The notes under the pieces: generated by a model | Databases searched by the model: none | Told to the model about the DNA's origin: nothing | Seen by the model: the letters and a program-made list of their open reading frames with translations, nothing else | In this document: positions 1 to 9,168 of the stretch, one piece after another | Layout: each line of letters starts with the position of its first letter | How positions within the stretch are numbered: the stretch's first letter is position 1 | NCBI RefSeq assembly: GCF_004798865.1 | Contig: NW_025336481.1 | Span: 4,271,167 to 4,335,166, forward strand | Direction of reading: 5' to 3' | Source of the DNA: Varanus komodoensis | Taxonomy: Eukaryota; Chordata; Lepidosauria; Squamata; Varanidae | DNA length: 64,000 bases | Program-made: the position numbers and the translations under genes

Positions 1-3000
1 TTCCATGGAAAATACTGAGATTTTAAAAAAGCCTTCTGTGAATATCTTTCTCTGCCCCGCATATCATTTCTGCCCTTTAGGAACACATCCCAACCATCAA
101 AATCATTCCCGGACACCACGTTTTTCTAACCCCAACCCTAACCTGGCGCACACCCCTAACCTTAATTTAGGGTTGGGTTCCATAGAAAACAATGCGATTT
201 TGAAATAGCCTCCCTTGAGTAGAATTTTCTGCTTGCTCATCTTTTCTGCCCATTCTAAACACATCCCAGTGATGAAAACCTTTCCTGGACACCGCGTTTT
301 TCTAACCATAACCCTAACCTGGTGCACATCCCTAACCCAAATATAGGGTTGGGTCCCATAGAAAACAATGTGATTTTGAAAAAGCCTCCCTTGAGTTGAT
401 GTTTCTGCTTGCTTATCATTTCTGCCCATACTAAGCACATCCCAACCATCAAAATCATTTGTGGAAAACTCGTTTCTCTAGCCCTAACCCTACCCTGGTG
501 CACATCCCTAACCCAACTATAGGGTTGGGTTCCATGGAAAATAATGCGATTTTGAAAAAGCCTCCCTTGAGTAGATTCCTCTGCCCCACTTATCATTTCT
601 GCCCTTTAGAAACACATCCCAACCAGCAAAATCATTCATGGACCCCTCGTTTTTCTAACCCTAACGCTAACCCGGCGTACACCCCTAACCCTAATTTTGG
701 GTTGGTTTCCATAGAAAACAATGCGATTTTGATGAAGCCTCCCTTCAGTAGATTTTTCTGCTCGCTCCCCTTTTCTGCCCACTCTAAACACATCCCAACG
801 ATGAAAATCTTTCCTGGACACCTCGTTTTTCTTAGCCTAAACCAAACCTAGTGAACACCCCTATCCCGAATATAGGGTTGTGTTCCATAGAAAAGAATGC
901 CATTTTGAAAACCCCTTCCTTGAGTAGATTTCTCTACCCCGCTCATCATTTCTGTCCATTCTAAACACATCCCAACCATCAAAATCATTCATAGACACCT
1001 CATTTTTCTAGGCCTATCCCTAACCTGGTGCACACCCCTATCCCGAATATAGGGTTAGGTTCCATGGAAAACAATGCGATTTTGAAAAAGCCTTCTATGA
1101 GTATCTTTCTTTACCCCGCTCAACATTTCTTCCCATTCTAAGCACATCCCAACCATCAAAATCATTCGTGGACACCACGTTTTTCTAACCCTAACCCTAA
1201 CCTGGTGCACACCCCTAACCCAAATATAGGGTTGGGTTCCATGCAAAATAATGCCATTTTGAAAAAGCCTTCCATGAGTATATTTCTCTGTCCCACTTAT
1301 CATTTCTGCCCTTTAGAAACACATCCCAACCATCAAAATCATTCCTAGACACCTTGTTTTTCTTACCCTAACCTGGTGCACACCCCTAACCCTAATTTAG
1401 GGTTGGGTTCCATAGAAAACAATGTGATTTTGAAAACGCCTCCCTTGAGTAGATTTCTCTACCCCGCTCAACATTTCTTCCCATTCTAAGCACATCCCAA
1501 CCATCAAAATCATTCCTGGACACCACGTTTTTCTAACCCTAACCCTAACCTGGTGCGCACCCCTAACCTGAATATAGGGTTGGGTCCCATAGAAAACAAT
1601 GTGATTTTGAAAAAGCCTCCCTTGAGTTGATGTTTCTGCTCGCTTATCATTTCTGCCCGTTCTAAGCACATCCTAACCATCAAAATCATTTGTGTACAAC
1701 TCGTTTTTCTAACCCTAACCCTACCCTGGTGCACACCCCTAACCCGAATATAGGGTTGGGTTCCATAGAAACCAATTCGATTTTGAAAACGCCTCCCTTG
1801 AGTAGATTTCTCTACCCCACTCATAATTTCTGCCCATTCTAAGCACATCCCTACCATCAAAATCATTCATGGACACCTCATTTTTCTAACCCTAACCCTA
1901 ACCTGGCGCACACCCATAACCCTAATATAGGGTTAAAGGAAAAGGTAAAGGTAAAGGTTTCCCCTTGACGTTACGTCCAGTCATGCCTGACTCTAGGGGG
2001 CGGTGCTCATCTCCGTTTCCTGGCCAAGGGAGCCAGCGCTTGTCCGCAGACAGTCTCCGTGGTCATGTGGCCGGCATGGCTAAACACCGAGGTGCACGGA
2101 ACGCTGTGACCTGCCCACCACAGTGGCACCTTTTTATCTACTTGCATTTGCATGCTTTCGAACTGCAAGTTTGGCAGGAGCTGGAACGGAGCAGCCGGAA
2201 CTCACCCCGTTGTGCAGATTCGACCCGGCAACCTTTCCATCAACCAGCCCAGTAGCTCAGCAGTTTACACCACTGAGCCACCTTCAGTCCCAATATAGGG
2301 TTAGGTTCCATTGGAAATAAAGCGATTTTGAAAAAGCCTTCCTTGGGTAGCTTTCTCCTTCCCGCTCATCATTTCTGCCCATTCTAAACACATTCCAACT
2401 ATCAAAATCATTCCTGGACACATCGTTTTTATAAACCTAACCCTACCCTGGTGCACACCACTAACCCAGATATAGGGTTAGGTTCCATAGAAAATAAAGC
2501 GATTTTGAAAAAGCCTTCGTTGAGTAGCTTTCTCTGCCCCACTCATCATTTCCACCCATTCTATGCACATTCCAACCATCCAAATCATGCTAGGACACCT
2601 CATTTTTCTAACCCTAAATTTACCCTGGTTCACACCTCTAACCCTAATACATGGCTAAATTTCACTGAAAATAGGATGATTTTGAAAAAACTTTTCTTGA
2701 ATAGCTTTTTCTGCATGGCTCATCATTTCCGCCCATTCTAAACCAATTCCAACCATCAAAATCATTCTAGGACACCTCATTTTTATAACCCTAACCCTAC
2801 CCTCGTACACACCCCTGACCCTAATATAGGGTTAGGTTCCATTTGAGAATCGGACGATTTTTAAAAAGCCTTTTTTGAGGACCTCTTTCTGCACAGCTCA
2901 TCCTTTCTGTCCATTCTAAACACATCCCAATCGTCAAAATCAAGATAGGACACCTCATTTTTGCAACCCTAAATTTACCCTGGTTCACACCCCTAATCCT

Positions 3001-3205
3001 AATACATGGCTAAATTTCACTGGAAATAGGACTATTTTGAAAAAGCCTTCCTTGAGTAGCTTTTTCTGCCCTGCTCATCATTTCCGCCCATTCTAAACCA
3101 ATTCCAACCATCGAAATCTTGCTAGGACACCACGTTTTTCAAACCGTAACCCTACCCTGGTGCGCACCCCTAACCCTATTATAGGTTTAAGTTCCATTTA
3201 GAATA
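1..3205. repeat. Telomere-motif satellite array, 176-177 bp monomer
   Basis: A tandem array of about 17 monomers. The landmark GGTT(G/A)GGTTCC recurs at about 171, 347, 523, 700, 876, 1053, 1230, 1401, 1578, 1754 and 1931, resumes at 2299 after an insertion, then at 2476, 2653 (variant), 2830, 3008 (variant) and 3184. Spacing is 176-177 bp almost throughout. Each monomer has a CCCTAACCCTAAC-type run, then GGTGCACACCCCTAACC, then AATATAGGGTTGGGTTCC. Telomere-like words of both strands therefore face each other about 40 bp apart. The rest of the monomer (GCGATTTTGAAAAAGCCTCC, CATTTCTGCCC, ACACATCCCAACCATCAAAA) is not telomeric. The open frames across it on both strands are by-products of the near-3n period. 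The array runs off the left edge of the window. A subtelomeric or pericentromeric location is inferred. Confidence 0.93.
1936..2291 (-). mobile_element. Full-length tRNA-derived SINE with (ACCTTT)n tail
   Basis: Read on the minus strand, the element begins near GGTGGCTCAGTGGTGTAAAC (box A-like). It continues through GGGTCGAATCTG (box B-like), GTTCGAAAGCATGCAAATG and GAGATGAGCACCGCC, and ends in CCTTTACCTTTACC. This is the architecture of the tRNA-derived SINE widespread in reptiles whose tail is ACCTTT. A perfect 12-bp target-site duplication, AATATAGGGTTA, flanks it at 1924-1935 and 2292-2303. The duplicated word belongs to the satellite monomer. Removing the element plus one duplicate restores the 176-177 bp phase, so it inserted after the array formed. 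It appears complete and is about 356 bp long. I do not assign a formal family name. Confidence 0.9.
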
Positions 3206-3718
3206 GGACATTAGTAGCATGTTCTTAGTTATTTAGGTGATGGTGTTTTTTGCCCAGAAAGGGGATTCAGCAGTCCTGAGTTGGATGGACCCAGCTTCTT
3301 TTGAGACATGCCCAATTCCTTGATTCTAAGTGGAATTAGAATCTCAATTTCCTTCACCCTCCCTTTGATTTTGGTTCCAGTGGGTAGATCTCAGGAGTCG
3401 AACAGGGGAAAGCATGAAGCAGATATCACAAGCTTGACATCTGCCCCTGAATCTCAGAATGCCGCCTTCTTCAACCTGGTGCCCTTTGCAAAGTGCTAGA
3501 CCATGCTGAAGCGTTATGAATGGAGTTGCAGTTCGAGACCCTCTGGGGAACAGTAGTTTGGAGAAGGAGTTGCTACAGCAAGACTTTCCGTCCGTGCGAT
3601 GAGAAGCTGGCTACTGTACTAGCAGGAGTGGGGAGAAGGTCAGGTGATCTTGGGGCAATTCCACTCGGGGTCCTGGGGTGAGGGCGTACATGAGGATGCA
3701 GTCCCACTCACGTGGAGG
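3206..3718. other. Unassigned sequence at right edge of satellite
   Basis: The satellite stops abruptly near 3205, shortly after its last landmark. This stretch has no satellite phase, no long open frame and no LINE or SINE end that I recognise. Around 3475-3520 the words CAACCTGGTGCCCT and GCTAGACCATGCTGAAG weakly resemble the palindromic MITE family seen elsewhere in the window. Confidence 0.5.
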
Positions 3719-3785
3719 TCAGCAACTTGTGGCCCTCCAGACGTGGCAGCCTGCAGATCCCACCAATCCGAGCCAACAGGACCTG
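3719..3785. mobile_element. Fragment of palindromic hAT-like MITE family
   Basis: The words GCAACTTGTGGCCCTCCAGA and CAGATCCCACCAATCCGAGCC match one arm of a short palindromic repeat. The other copies in this window are at 5611-5727, 6424-6543, 38872-38930 and 48545-48650. Their general form is 'accttgtgccctccagatgt..gactacaactcccatca..' followed by its inverse. Only one arm is visible here. Confidence 0.45.
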
Positions 3786-3830
3786 AGTCCCGGTTTGCCA
3801 CTCTTGACCACTGTTTCACATGGCAATATG

Positions 3831-3895
3831 CGTTTATTTATTTATTTTATTAAAACATTTCTATTTATTCAGATGGGCTAATAATCCTTAGCTTT
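3831..3895 (-). mobile_element. LINE 3' tail fragment (TTTA-rich)
   Basis: TTTATTTATTTATTTTATTAAAACATTT is the antisense of the (AAAT)n end seen on many L2/CR1-type 3' tails in this window. The diagnostic 'ccgtcc..ggatggcttacaac' block that normally follows is not clear, so only the A-rich tail can be called. Confidence 0.35.
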
Positions 3896-4546
3896 TCTAT
3901 CTCATTTTAAGGGTTCGTAGTGCTTAATATGCATTATTAAGTGTTACAGACTCTTGCCAAAAGTGAGCAGAAGCAAATTTTGCATCGCAGCCTTCCATCC
4001 TGATTCTGGCAGTGCTGACACAGTTCTGCATGAGCCCCATCCGACAAGGCTAAGGCACTGAGCTTTGACCGATCCTGGTTAGCATTGCATGATCCCTCCT
4101 GCCATCAGCACGCAGCCAACTTTAAGGTATTTAAATCACAGCATGACCTTGAGTTATTTTTGAGTGATTCAGTAGATTTTATTTTTTTCCACCTGGGTTG
4201 ACTCAATGGCAACCATTTTAGCTACGAGTTGGAAAATGAAAGGAAATGTCTTCTCAAAAGCAGCACAGAAGCTTCTGTGTGTCCAGGTTACCCAGGAACA
4301 GAAACAGGCAGAAAGAGAGAGATTGTGTCATGGTTTTGCTCCTTCTATGCAGATCAAGGCCTTTTAAATCAAGTAATCTGTGGAGATGTTATTTATAAGG
4401 CAGCGGCTCTTTGGTGAAGGAAACACTTGTCTCTGCAGCTGGACTGACATGTTATGAAGAGGGTCAGTACAGGAGACCTCATGAGGATGAGCACTAGAGT
4501 ATGGCAAAGACTCATGGAAACGTTAATGCTTTCTCCTCACCGTAGT

Positions 4547-4803
4547 CCTGGAATCATTGACTCACTGAACTGTAGTTAGAAGTGAGAAAGGGTCGATCAG
4601 GTCATCAGCTACAACCCCTGCTCAGAGTAGGACGCCAGGTTCACCATCCCTAACAGCTGGCGGTCCGGCTGCTTCCTGAAGGCCTCCAGCGTGGGAGAGC
4701 TCACCACCTTCCCAAGCCATTGGTTCTATTGGCATACTACTCCAACGGACAGGATGTTTCTACTGAGGTTCAGCTTGCTGTAACAAGCCCTTCATTCCAC
4801 GTC
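4547..4803 (-). mobile_element. CR1-like LINE 3' end, degenerate
   Basis: On the plus strand this begins CCTGGAATCATTGACTCACTG. It then contains AGTGAGAAAGGGTCGATCAG and TACAACCCCTGCTCAGAGTAG, and later TTCACCATCCCTAACAGCTG. This is the antisense of a CR1 3' end, whose consensus ends '..gggttggactagatgacc..tctatgattctatgatt'. It is strongly diverged, so an old copy. No coding part is recognisable. Confidence 0.6.
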
Positions 4804-4829
4804 CTGCTCACAGTTGCCACAAACACACG

Positions 4830-4939
4830 TACAATAACACTGTGTGAGGAATCCGATTTGGAGGTGGAAAGTCATCGGACTTCCTCTGCTTGGCTCCCTG
4901 GACTCCAGTCTGCCTTCTGTCTTCCGTCCTTCCATCCTT

Positions 4940-4977
<38 letters not shown>

Positions 4978-5340
4978 TCCTTCCTTCCTTCCTTCCTTCC
5001 TTCCTTCCTTCCTTCCTTCCTGGCTGCCTCGCTGAGCAATTGCATGGGCATGCAGCAGAAAGTGGGCCCAAGCAAGTCCACAAGGCCAGCTGGTATACAT
5101 GCTGCCCAGCCAGCCAGCCTGCTGGGCAAACCAAGTTCTGCTCCTGCACACATGACTTGCAGGCTCCAAGTACCTCGCACAATGAATTGTGCATTTTGCA
5201 AGCTTTGTGCAACGGAAAAGTTCACCAGGGCTCCTTGACTGTGTGTAGGCTTGGTCTCAGCTCAGCTCACTTCCTGACCAGGGCCAAGGTCAAGAATGAC
5301 GTCTGGCATTCCAAGAGGGCTGGGGTCCAGCTGTGTCTTC
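4830..5340 (-). repeat. Unnamed dispersed repeat family, copy 1
   Basis: On the minus strand this copy carries the family's landmarks in the usual order: TGACCTTGGCCCTGGTCAGG, then AAGCTTGCAAAATGCACAAT, GAGTCCAGGGAGCC and AAATCGGATTCCTCACACA. The same block order is found near 44815-45370, 48270-48500, 49920-50240, 52225-52470, 52565-52990, 55080-55390 and 57180-57480. A (TGCC)n(TTCC)n microsatellite has expanded inside it at 4941-5020. No reverse transcriptase, transposase, tRNA-like head or clear TIR can be seen, so the class is unknown. Confidence 0.55.
4941..5020. repeat. (TGCC)n(TTCC)n compound microsatellite
   Basis: About 9 TGCC units (4941-4975) pass directly into about 11 TTCC units (4976-5020). 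The run is pure, which suggests recent length change. It produces long but meaningless open frames on both strands. Confidence 0.97.
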
Positions 5341-5610
5341 ACATACCCATCACACACATACAGACGAGGCTATTCGCAATGGGAGGGGAGCACTCCCTGG
5401 AGACAACGGAAAACAGCAGGTTCTCTGGGCAGCGAGCAGGTTTAATCCAAGTCATGGCGAAGGCAAGCCAAGCTCTCTCCTACCATGCCAGGGCCTCAAT
5501 TCACAGCGCTGAGGGGTTACTATGGTTCAGCTTCGACTGGGGAGCTCTTGGCGAATGTAGCATCTCCTCTCCATTGTCCTAATTCTTATCAAGGATTTTT
5601 TTGAGGTTTT

Positions 5611-5727
5611 CTCCAACCTTGTTTGCCCAGGTAGACTACAACTCCCATCATTCAGGCATACAAGGGGTGGGGATGATGGAGTTTGTATCCCAGCCTAGTG
5701 GGAGGGTGCTAGGTTAGGGAAAGGTTT
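5611..5727. mobile_element. Palindromic hAT-like MITE, near complete
   Basis: CTCCAACCTTGTTTGCCCAG and GACTACAACTCCCATCATTC at the left are answered by GATGATGGAGTTTGTATCCC and GCTAGGTTAGGGAAAGG at the right, giving two inverted arms of about 50 bp. This is the fold-back design of a very common reptile MITE. The two arms are diverged and no flanking duplication is obvious. Confidence 0.6.
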
Positions 5728-5746
5728 TTTGAAAATTGCTTTGCTA

Positions 5747-5843
5747 TCTCCTTCCTGACAGTCAGGACCCCCAGGGCATGGAATGGGCTTTCTCCAGAGG
5801 TGGTTGGGGCCCCATTGGTGAGGGTGTTCAAGGATAGGCTGTG
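5747..5843 (+). mobile_element. CR1 LINE fragment, internal part of 3' end
   Basis: TTCCTGACAGTCAGGACCCC, GGAATGGGCTTTCTCCAGAG and GTGTTCAAGGATAGGCTG match the block shared with the CR1 copies at 7290-7558 (minus) and 10428-10642 (plus). The fragment stops before the terminal 'gaccccttctgactc..' part, so it is truncated at both ends. Confidence 0.75.
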
Positions 5844-6423
5844 AGTTAAGCCGATTTTATGGAGAAAGGTGTCCTGGTCCACTTTTCTGATGCTGCAGTC
5901 CGCAAGTGACTGATGCTTTCACCGTCTTCCGACGCTGGCCTGAGGCATTTTGCTCTGTGAAGCATTTTGCAGTGCTGACCAGCTGATGCACTGATGGGAG
6001 GGCTTCCAGGGGGCACCCAGTTTGTCCAAAGGGGTCCAGGCACAGCCTTTCCCCTTCCTTCAGCTTGCAGCAGTGTCTTGCCTGGACACCTTCTTCAGCT
6101 GATGAGGCAGCCCTCCATCTCTCAGCTCTTGGGCTGTTGCACACACTGCGTCCCAGAAGGAGTGAGTGGACAGAAGGCCTGTGAAGAGGGGAGCCCACGG
6201 AAACTGACCACCAAAAGGCCCCCTTAGGCCTGAAGCTAGAACTGGGTCAGCACAGTTTTCTGACTTCACCACAGTTCAGCTTTCACCCTGAAAATCACTC
6301 ACCCCACAAAGCATCACACAAAGTCAGGCCCAAGATAAGCTCACAGCTCACTGTGACTTTCTTCCCATCTGCGAAATGTTGCACAATATTTATGGAGCAG
6401 TACCCCAGAAGCTCCGCTTTTCG

Positions 6424-6543
6424 CTGCCCCAACCTTGTGCCTTCCAGATGTGTGTGATTCCAACTCCCATCAGCCCCATCCAGCATAGTGAGTGGTTGGG
6501 GCCGAGCCCCAAGCCCTTGGAAGGCATCAAGTTGCAGAAGGTT
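6424..6543. mobile_element. Palindromic hAT-like MITE
   Basis: The left arm is CTGCCCCAACCTTGTGCCTTCCAGATGTGTGTGATTCC with AACTCCCATCAGCCCC. The right arm begins AGTGGTTGGGGC and ends CTTGGAAGGCATCAAGTTGC. The element is an imperfect fold-back of about 120 bp and belongs to the same family as 5611-5727. Confidence 0.65.
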
Positions 6544-6884
6544 TGGGCATAATCTGAGAATGAAACTGTTCAGATTCCCTTGCATTTTGAGGGAAACAGA
6601 CTTCGAAACAGATATTATCACGAGGCCCCAAAGATTCCCTAATTTGCTTTTCATGTTCTAGCAACACTCAGGGAGGGTCTGCAGCTGCAGCTTTGCTTTC
6701 CTGATTAGTGGGAGCCTCAGGTACATTCTCCTTCTCTGCTCCCAATTGCCTGTATCCATCCTGAGAAAAGACAACTTTGGCTATAAACTGCCAACCAAGC
6801 CAGCAGAAGGGACCTAGTTCTGCAGTTTTCTAAATGTATTTGCCCCAAAGGTTGTGCTGTTCCCTGCTTTGGACACATGTGAGT

Positions 6885-6995
6885 GCATGTGTCACAGTTT
6901 GTTCATTTGTTTTATTACTCTTCTTTTGTAAACTGCTTCAGGATTTGTTTCAAATGAGAAGCAATACATGAATATTGCTTTTTAAAAAGTTATTG
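6885..6995 (+). mobile_element. Old LINE 3' end fragment
   Basis: TTTGTTTTATTACTCTTC, TTTGTAAACTGCTTCAGG and GAAGCAATACATGAATATTG follow the order of an L2/CR1-type 3' UTR ('ttgtaagccgccttgag..ggcggtatataaat'). It is strongly decayed, and orientation is the best-supported part of the call. Confidence 0.4.
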
Positions 6996-7289
6996 TTGTC
7001 AGCTGTCATCAGAGCTAGAGAATTTCAAAGGCGGACAGGAGAGTTTGGCTACTAAAACCTTCCTCATTTTTCTTCAGCCTTTCTCAGTCTGGTTGCCTTG
7101 AGCAGCTGTAGCTGATGCCAAAGATGCCTGGCCACAAGGGGCTGGCCAGGAAAGCGGCCTCCCACGAGTGCCGCACAAGCCGGGCCCCCTTCCACACCAG
7201 CTGCCTTTTGGACAGATGCAGCTGACATGAAAGAAAGTTGCCAGATGTGCAGATGGGGCCTGCAAGTGTTCCTGGGCTTCCTCTTGGAA

Positions 7290-7558
7290 GACATAGAAAC
7301 AGAGTGAGTCAGAAGGGGTCTCCTAGGTCATCTAGTCTGACCCTGGCCCCAGCTGGCTCCACTCATGACATGCCCGCCATGTGCATGTCCAGCCTGTCCT
7401 TGAACACCTTCTCTAATGGGGCCACAACCTCCTCCCGTGGAAGCCCATTCCACACCCTGGGGGTCCTGACCATCACACAGTGCTTCCTGACATCCCTTTG
7501 CTCCATTGGAGTGCATCCTGCCCTCCACTGTAGAGGAAAAAAGGTTGTGCCCAACATC
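7290..7558 (-). mobile_element. CR1 LINE 3' end
   Basis: The plus strand reads ACATAGAAACAGAGTGAGTC, AGAAGGGGTCTCCTAGGTCA, TCTAGTCTGACCCTGGCCCC, TGTCCTTGAACACCTTCTC and CATTCCACACCCTGGGGGTC, then ACAGTGCTTCCTGACATCCC. This is the reverse complement of the CR1 copy at 10428-10642 and matches it closely over its length. The terminal octamer repeat is reduced to 'catagaaacagag'. It is one of the better-preserved CR1 copies here. Confidence 0.88.
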
Positions 7559-7867
7559 TAGGGGTCCCAGGGTTGGGCATCAAACCAGGATGGAGGAGAA
7601 GCATCTAGTAATACAACCTCCCAAGGGTTAGGAGCTGGGGCGTGGGCAGCGGAAGACAAGACAGGGGCAGCTGGAGCAGAGCCACAGAACTTGAGCCAAG
7701 CAGGGTTCAAGATCCAAAGGCAAGTCCAAGTCATAGTCACAGAACCGACCAGGGTCGGCACCAGAAGTATGACTCGGAGCAGGACAAGAGCATGGTCCTG
7801 AGCAAGCCAAAGGCTGAGAGCCAGGAAGCGGAGGAGGAGCCACCCTGAGACAGGGTCAGGCAGGGTG
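7559..7867. other. Purine-rich sequence with diffuse internal repetition
   Basis: CAAGTCCAAGTCATAGTCACAG-like words and many CAGAGCC/CAGGAGC words give a low-complexity look and leave frames open. I see no element ends and no coding family. It runs into the minisatellite at 7868. Confidence 0.4.
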
Positions 7868-8075
7868 CAGGAGCTGATCCACAGCTTGCAGGAAGACCTG
7901 TGCTGCTAAGACAACACAGCAAGGCAAGCAGGGACCAGATGCAGGAGCTGCCCTGCAGCTATCAGGGAAACCTGCCTTGCTGAGGCAAGGCAGCGAAGCA
8001 GGATCCAGGGCAGGCAAGATGTGGACACTGCAGCAGCCAGAAGGACCTACATTGCTGAGACCACTTCTGGAGGGA
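7868..8075. repeat. Degenerate ~70-bp minisatellite, 3 units
   Basis: Units start near 7868 (CAGGAGCTGATCCACAGCTT), 7942 (CAGGAGCTGCCCTGCAGCTA) and about 8010 (GCAAGATGTGGACACTGCAG). Each is followed by a GGAARACCTRYVTTGCTGAG-type block. Spacing is about 74 and 68 bp. The units are clearly related but diverged. Confidence 0.6.
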
Positions 8076-8436
8076 AGAACTTGCTCTTATATAGCTCTTC
8101 CTGGTCCCAGCTGTCACTCATCAGGCGACTGAGAGCAATCCTGCGAACGCTGAGGTGGGTGTTCTGGTTCTGGCCACCAGATGGAGCCCAGAGAGGCCCA
8201 GATCCTGTCACCAACCAAGTTGCTGCCACAGACGGTCATCCAGGAAAGGTTTGAGCATGAAGGCAGGGCATCACTGGCACATCGCTAGCGCCCTAGCAAG
8301 TTCCCAGCGCTTCGGTTTCAATGCTCCAGTCTGCTGCATCAGCTTTAGAGGCTGGCTTTATAAAATGCTAATGGTTCTTTTATAGCAGTCGTTTGTAACA
8401 CGACCAGCTAAAAATGCTGGAAGCCAAGACATGCTC

Positions 8437-8950
8437 TTTTTTTTTTTTTTTTTTTTTTGCATAATGAAAGTTAATTAATTAGAATGACAAATCTGTGGCT
8501 TGCCTTCAGCCATAGAAAGGGCCTGCTTCTGACATTTCATTCCAGTGCCACGCATTTCGTTACAGGGCCATACAATGCAGGAGAGTGAAGGCATCATATG
8601 TGGATATCTCAGTAGGGGTAAACCTTCCAAAAAGAGAAACAAAGATGCAAGGATGGGGACCTTTGCCCTGAGCACGTCTGCAATTTCCATGGGAAATGAT
8701 GAGCTCACCCACGTGGGCTCAGATGATAGCTCACCCTCCAAAGGACCACTGGCTGCAGTTTCAAAGCACATGGTGCCTCCTCAAAGCCAAATTCTCCTCC
8801 TCGTCCTCCTCACAGGGACAGGTCAGCCGGAGTCAGGGCAGAAGCAGCCCTGGGCTAGACAAGGAAAGAACGTGGGCAGCCATTACATCTTCCTGGAAAA
8901 ACAGCCAGGAAATATTTGAAATAATCACAAGCAAGCAAATAAATATATAA
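8437..8950 (-). mobile_element. Possible retro-inserted sequence headed by poly(T)
   Basis: A pure run of 22 T (8437-8458) is followed by non-repetitive sequence on the plus strand. That is how a poly(A)-tailed retrocopy inserted on the minus strand would look. The body contains no family I recognise. No AATAAA is visible in the expected place on the minus strand, and I could not find a target-site duplication. It could be a processed pseudogene, a 3' LINE fragment, or simply a T-run. Confidence 0.25.
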
Positions 8951-9072
8951 AGAACACGTGTGCAAAAATGCCAACTTATCTAACCAATGCACAGAAATGG
9001 CATTGCTTAGACACAGTCTGTGCACACTTAGAAGTCCAGGTCCCAACTTCACAGGGTCTCAGGGTACTGGTA

Positions 9073-9168
9073 CCAGAAGCTGTCGCTTTGCTGAAGCTAA
9101 GCAAGCTTGGCTCTGGCCAGTGCTGAGATGGGAGACCTTGAGTTCCACAAAGGAAGGATGGTAGGATC
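9073..9168 (+). mobile_element. 5S rRNA-derived fragment (SINE head or 5S pseudogene)
   Basis: GCTGAAGCTAAGCAAGCTTGG, TCTGGCCAGTGCTGAGATGG and GAGATGGGAGACCTTGAG follow the conserved 3' half of vertebrate 5S rRNA, which reads GGAAGCTAAGCAGGGTCGGG then CTTGGATGGGAGACCGCC. This half holds the internal box A/C promoter region. The 5' half (GCCTACGGCCACACC) is not visible. It is too diverged to be a working 5S gene. A 5S-derived SINE (SINE3 type) or an isolated pseudogene both fit. Confidence 0.7.

Noticed and set aside
1-130. True chromosome end (telomere)
   Set aside because: The CCCTAA words come in short groups inside longer monomers. There is no long pure (TTAGGG)n run.
103-1866. Overlapping minus-strand frames with a repeated MILMVGMCLEWAE-like peptide
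   Set aside because: They arise because the satellite period of 177 is a multiple of three and the monomer lacks stops in some frames. There is no protein-like composition and no initiation context.
1-3205. CRISPR-like array of regularly spaced repeats
   Set aside because: The repeats and 'spacers' together form one 176-177 bp monomer with similar sequence throughout. It is a eukaryotic satellite.
4890-5582. 230-codon plus-strand open frame with CLPACLPACLP and SFLPSFLPSF repeats
   Set aside because: The repeats are translations of the (TGCC)n(TTCC)n microsatellite inside a dispersed repeat. Frames on the other strand are open for the same reason.
9073-9168. Functional 5S rRNA gene
   Set aside because: Only the 3' half is recognisable, with many substitutions, and no clear T-run terminator follows at the expected place.
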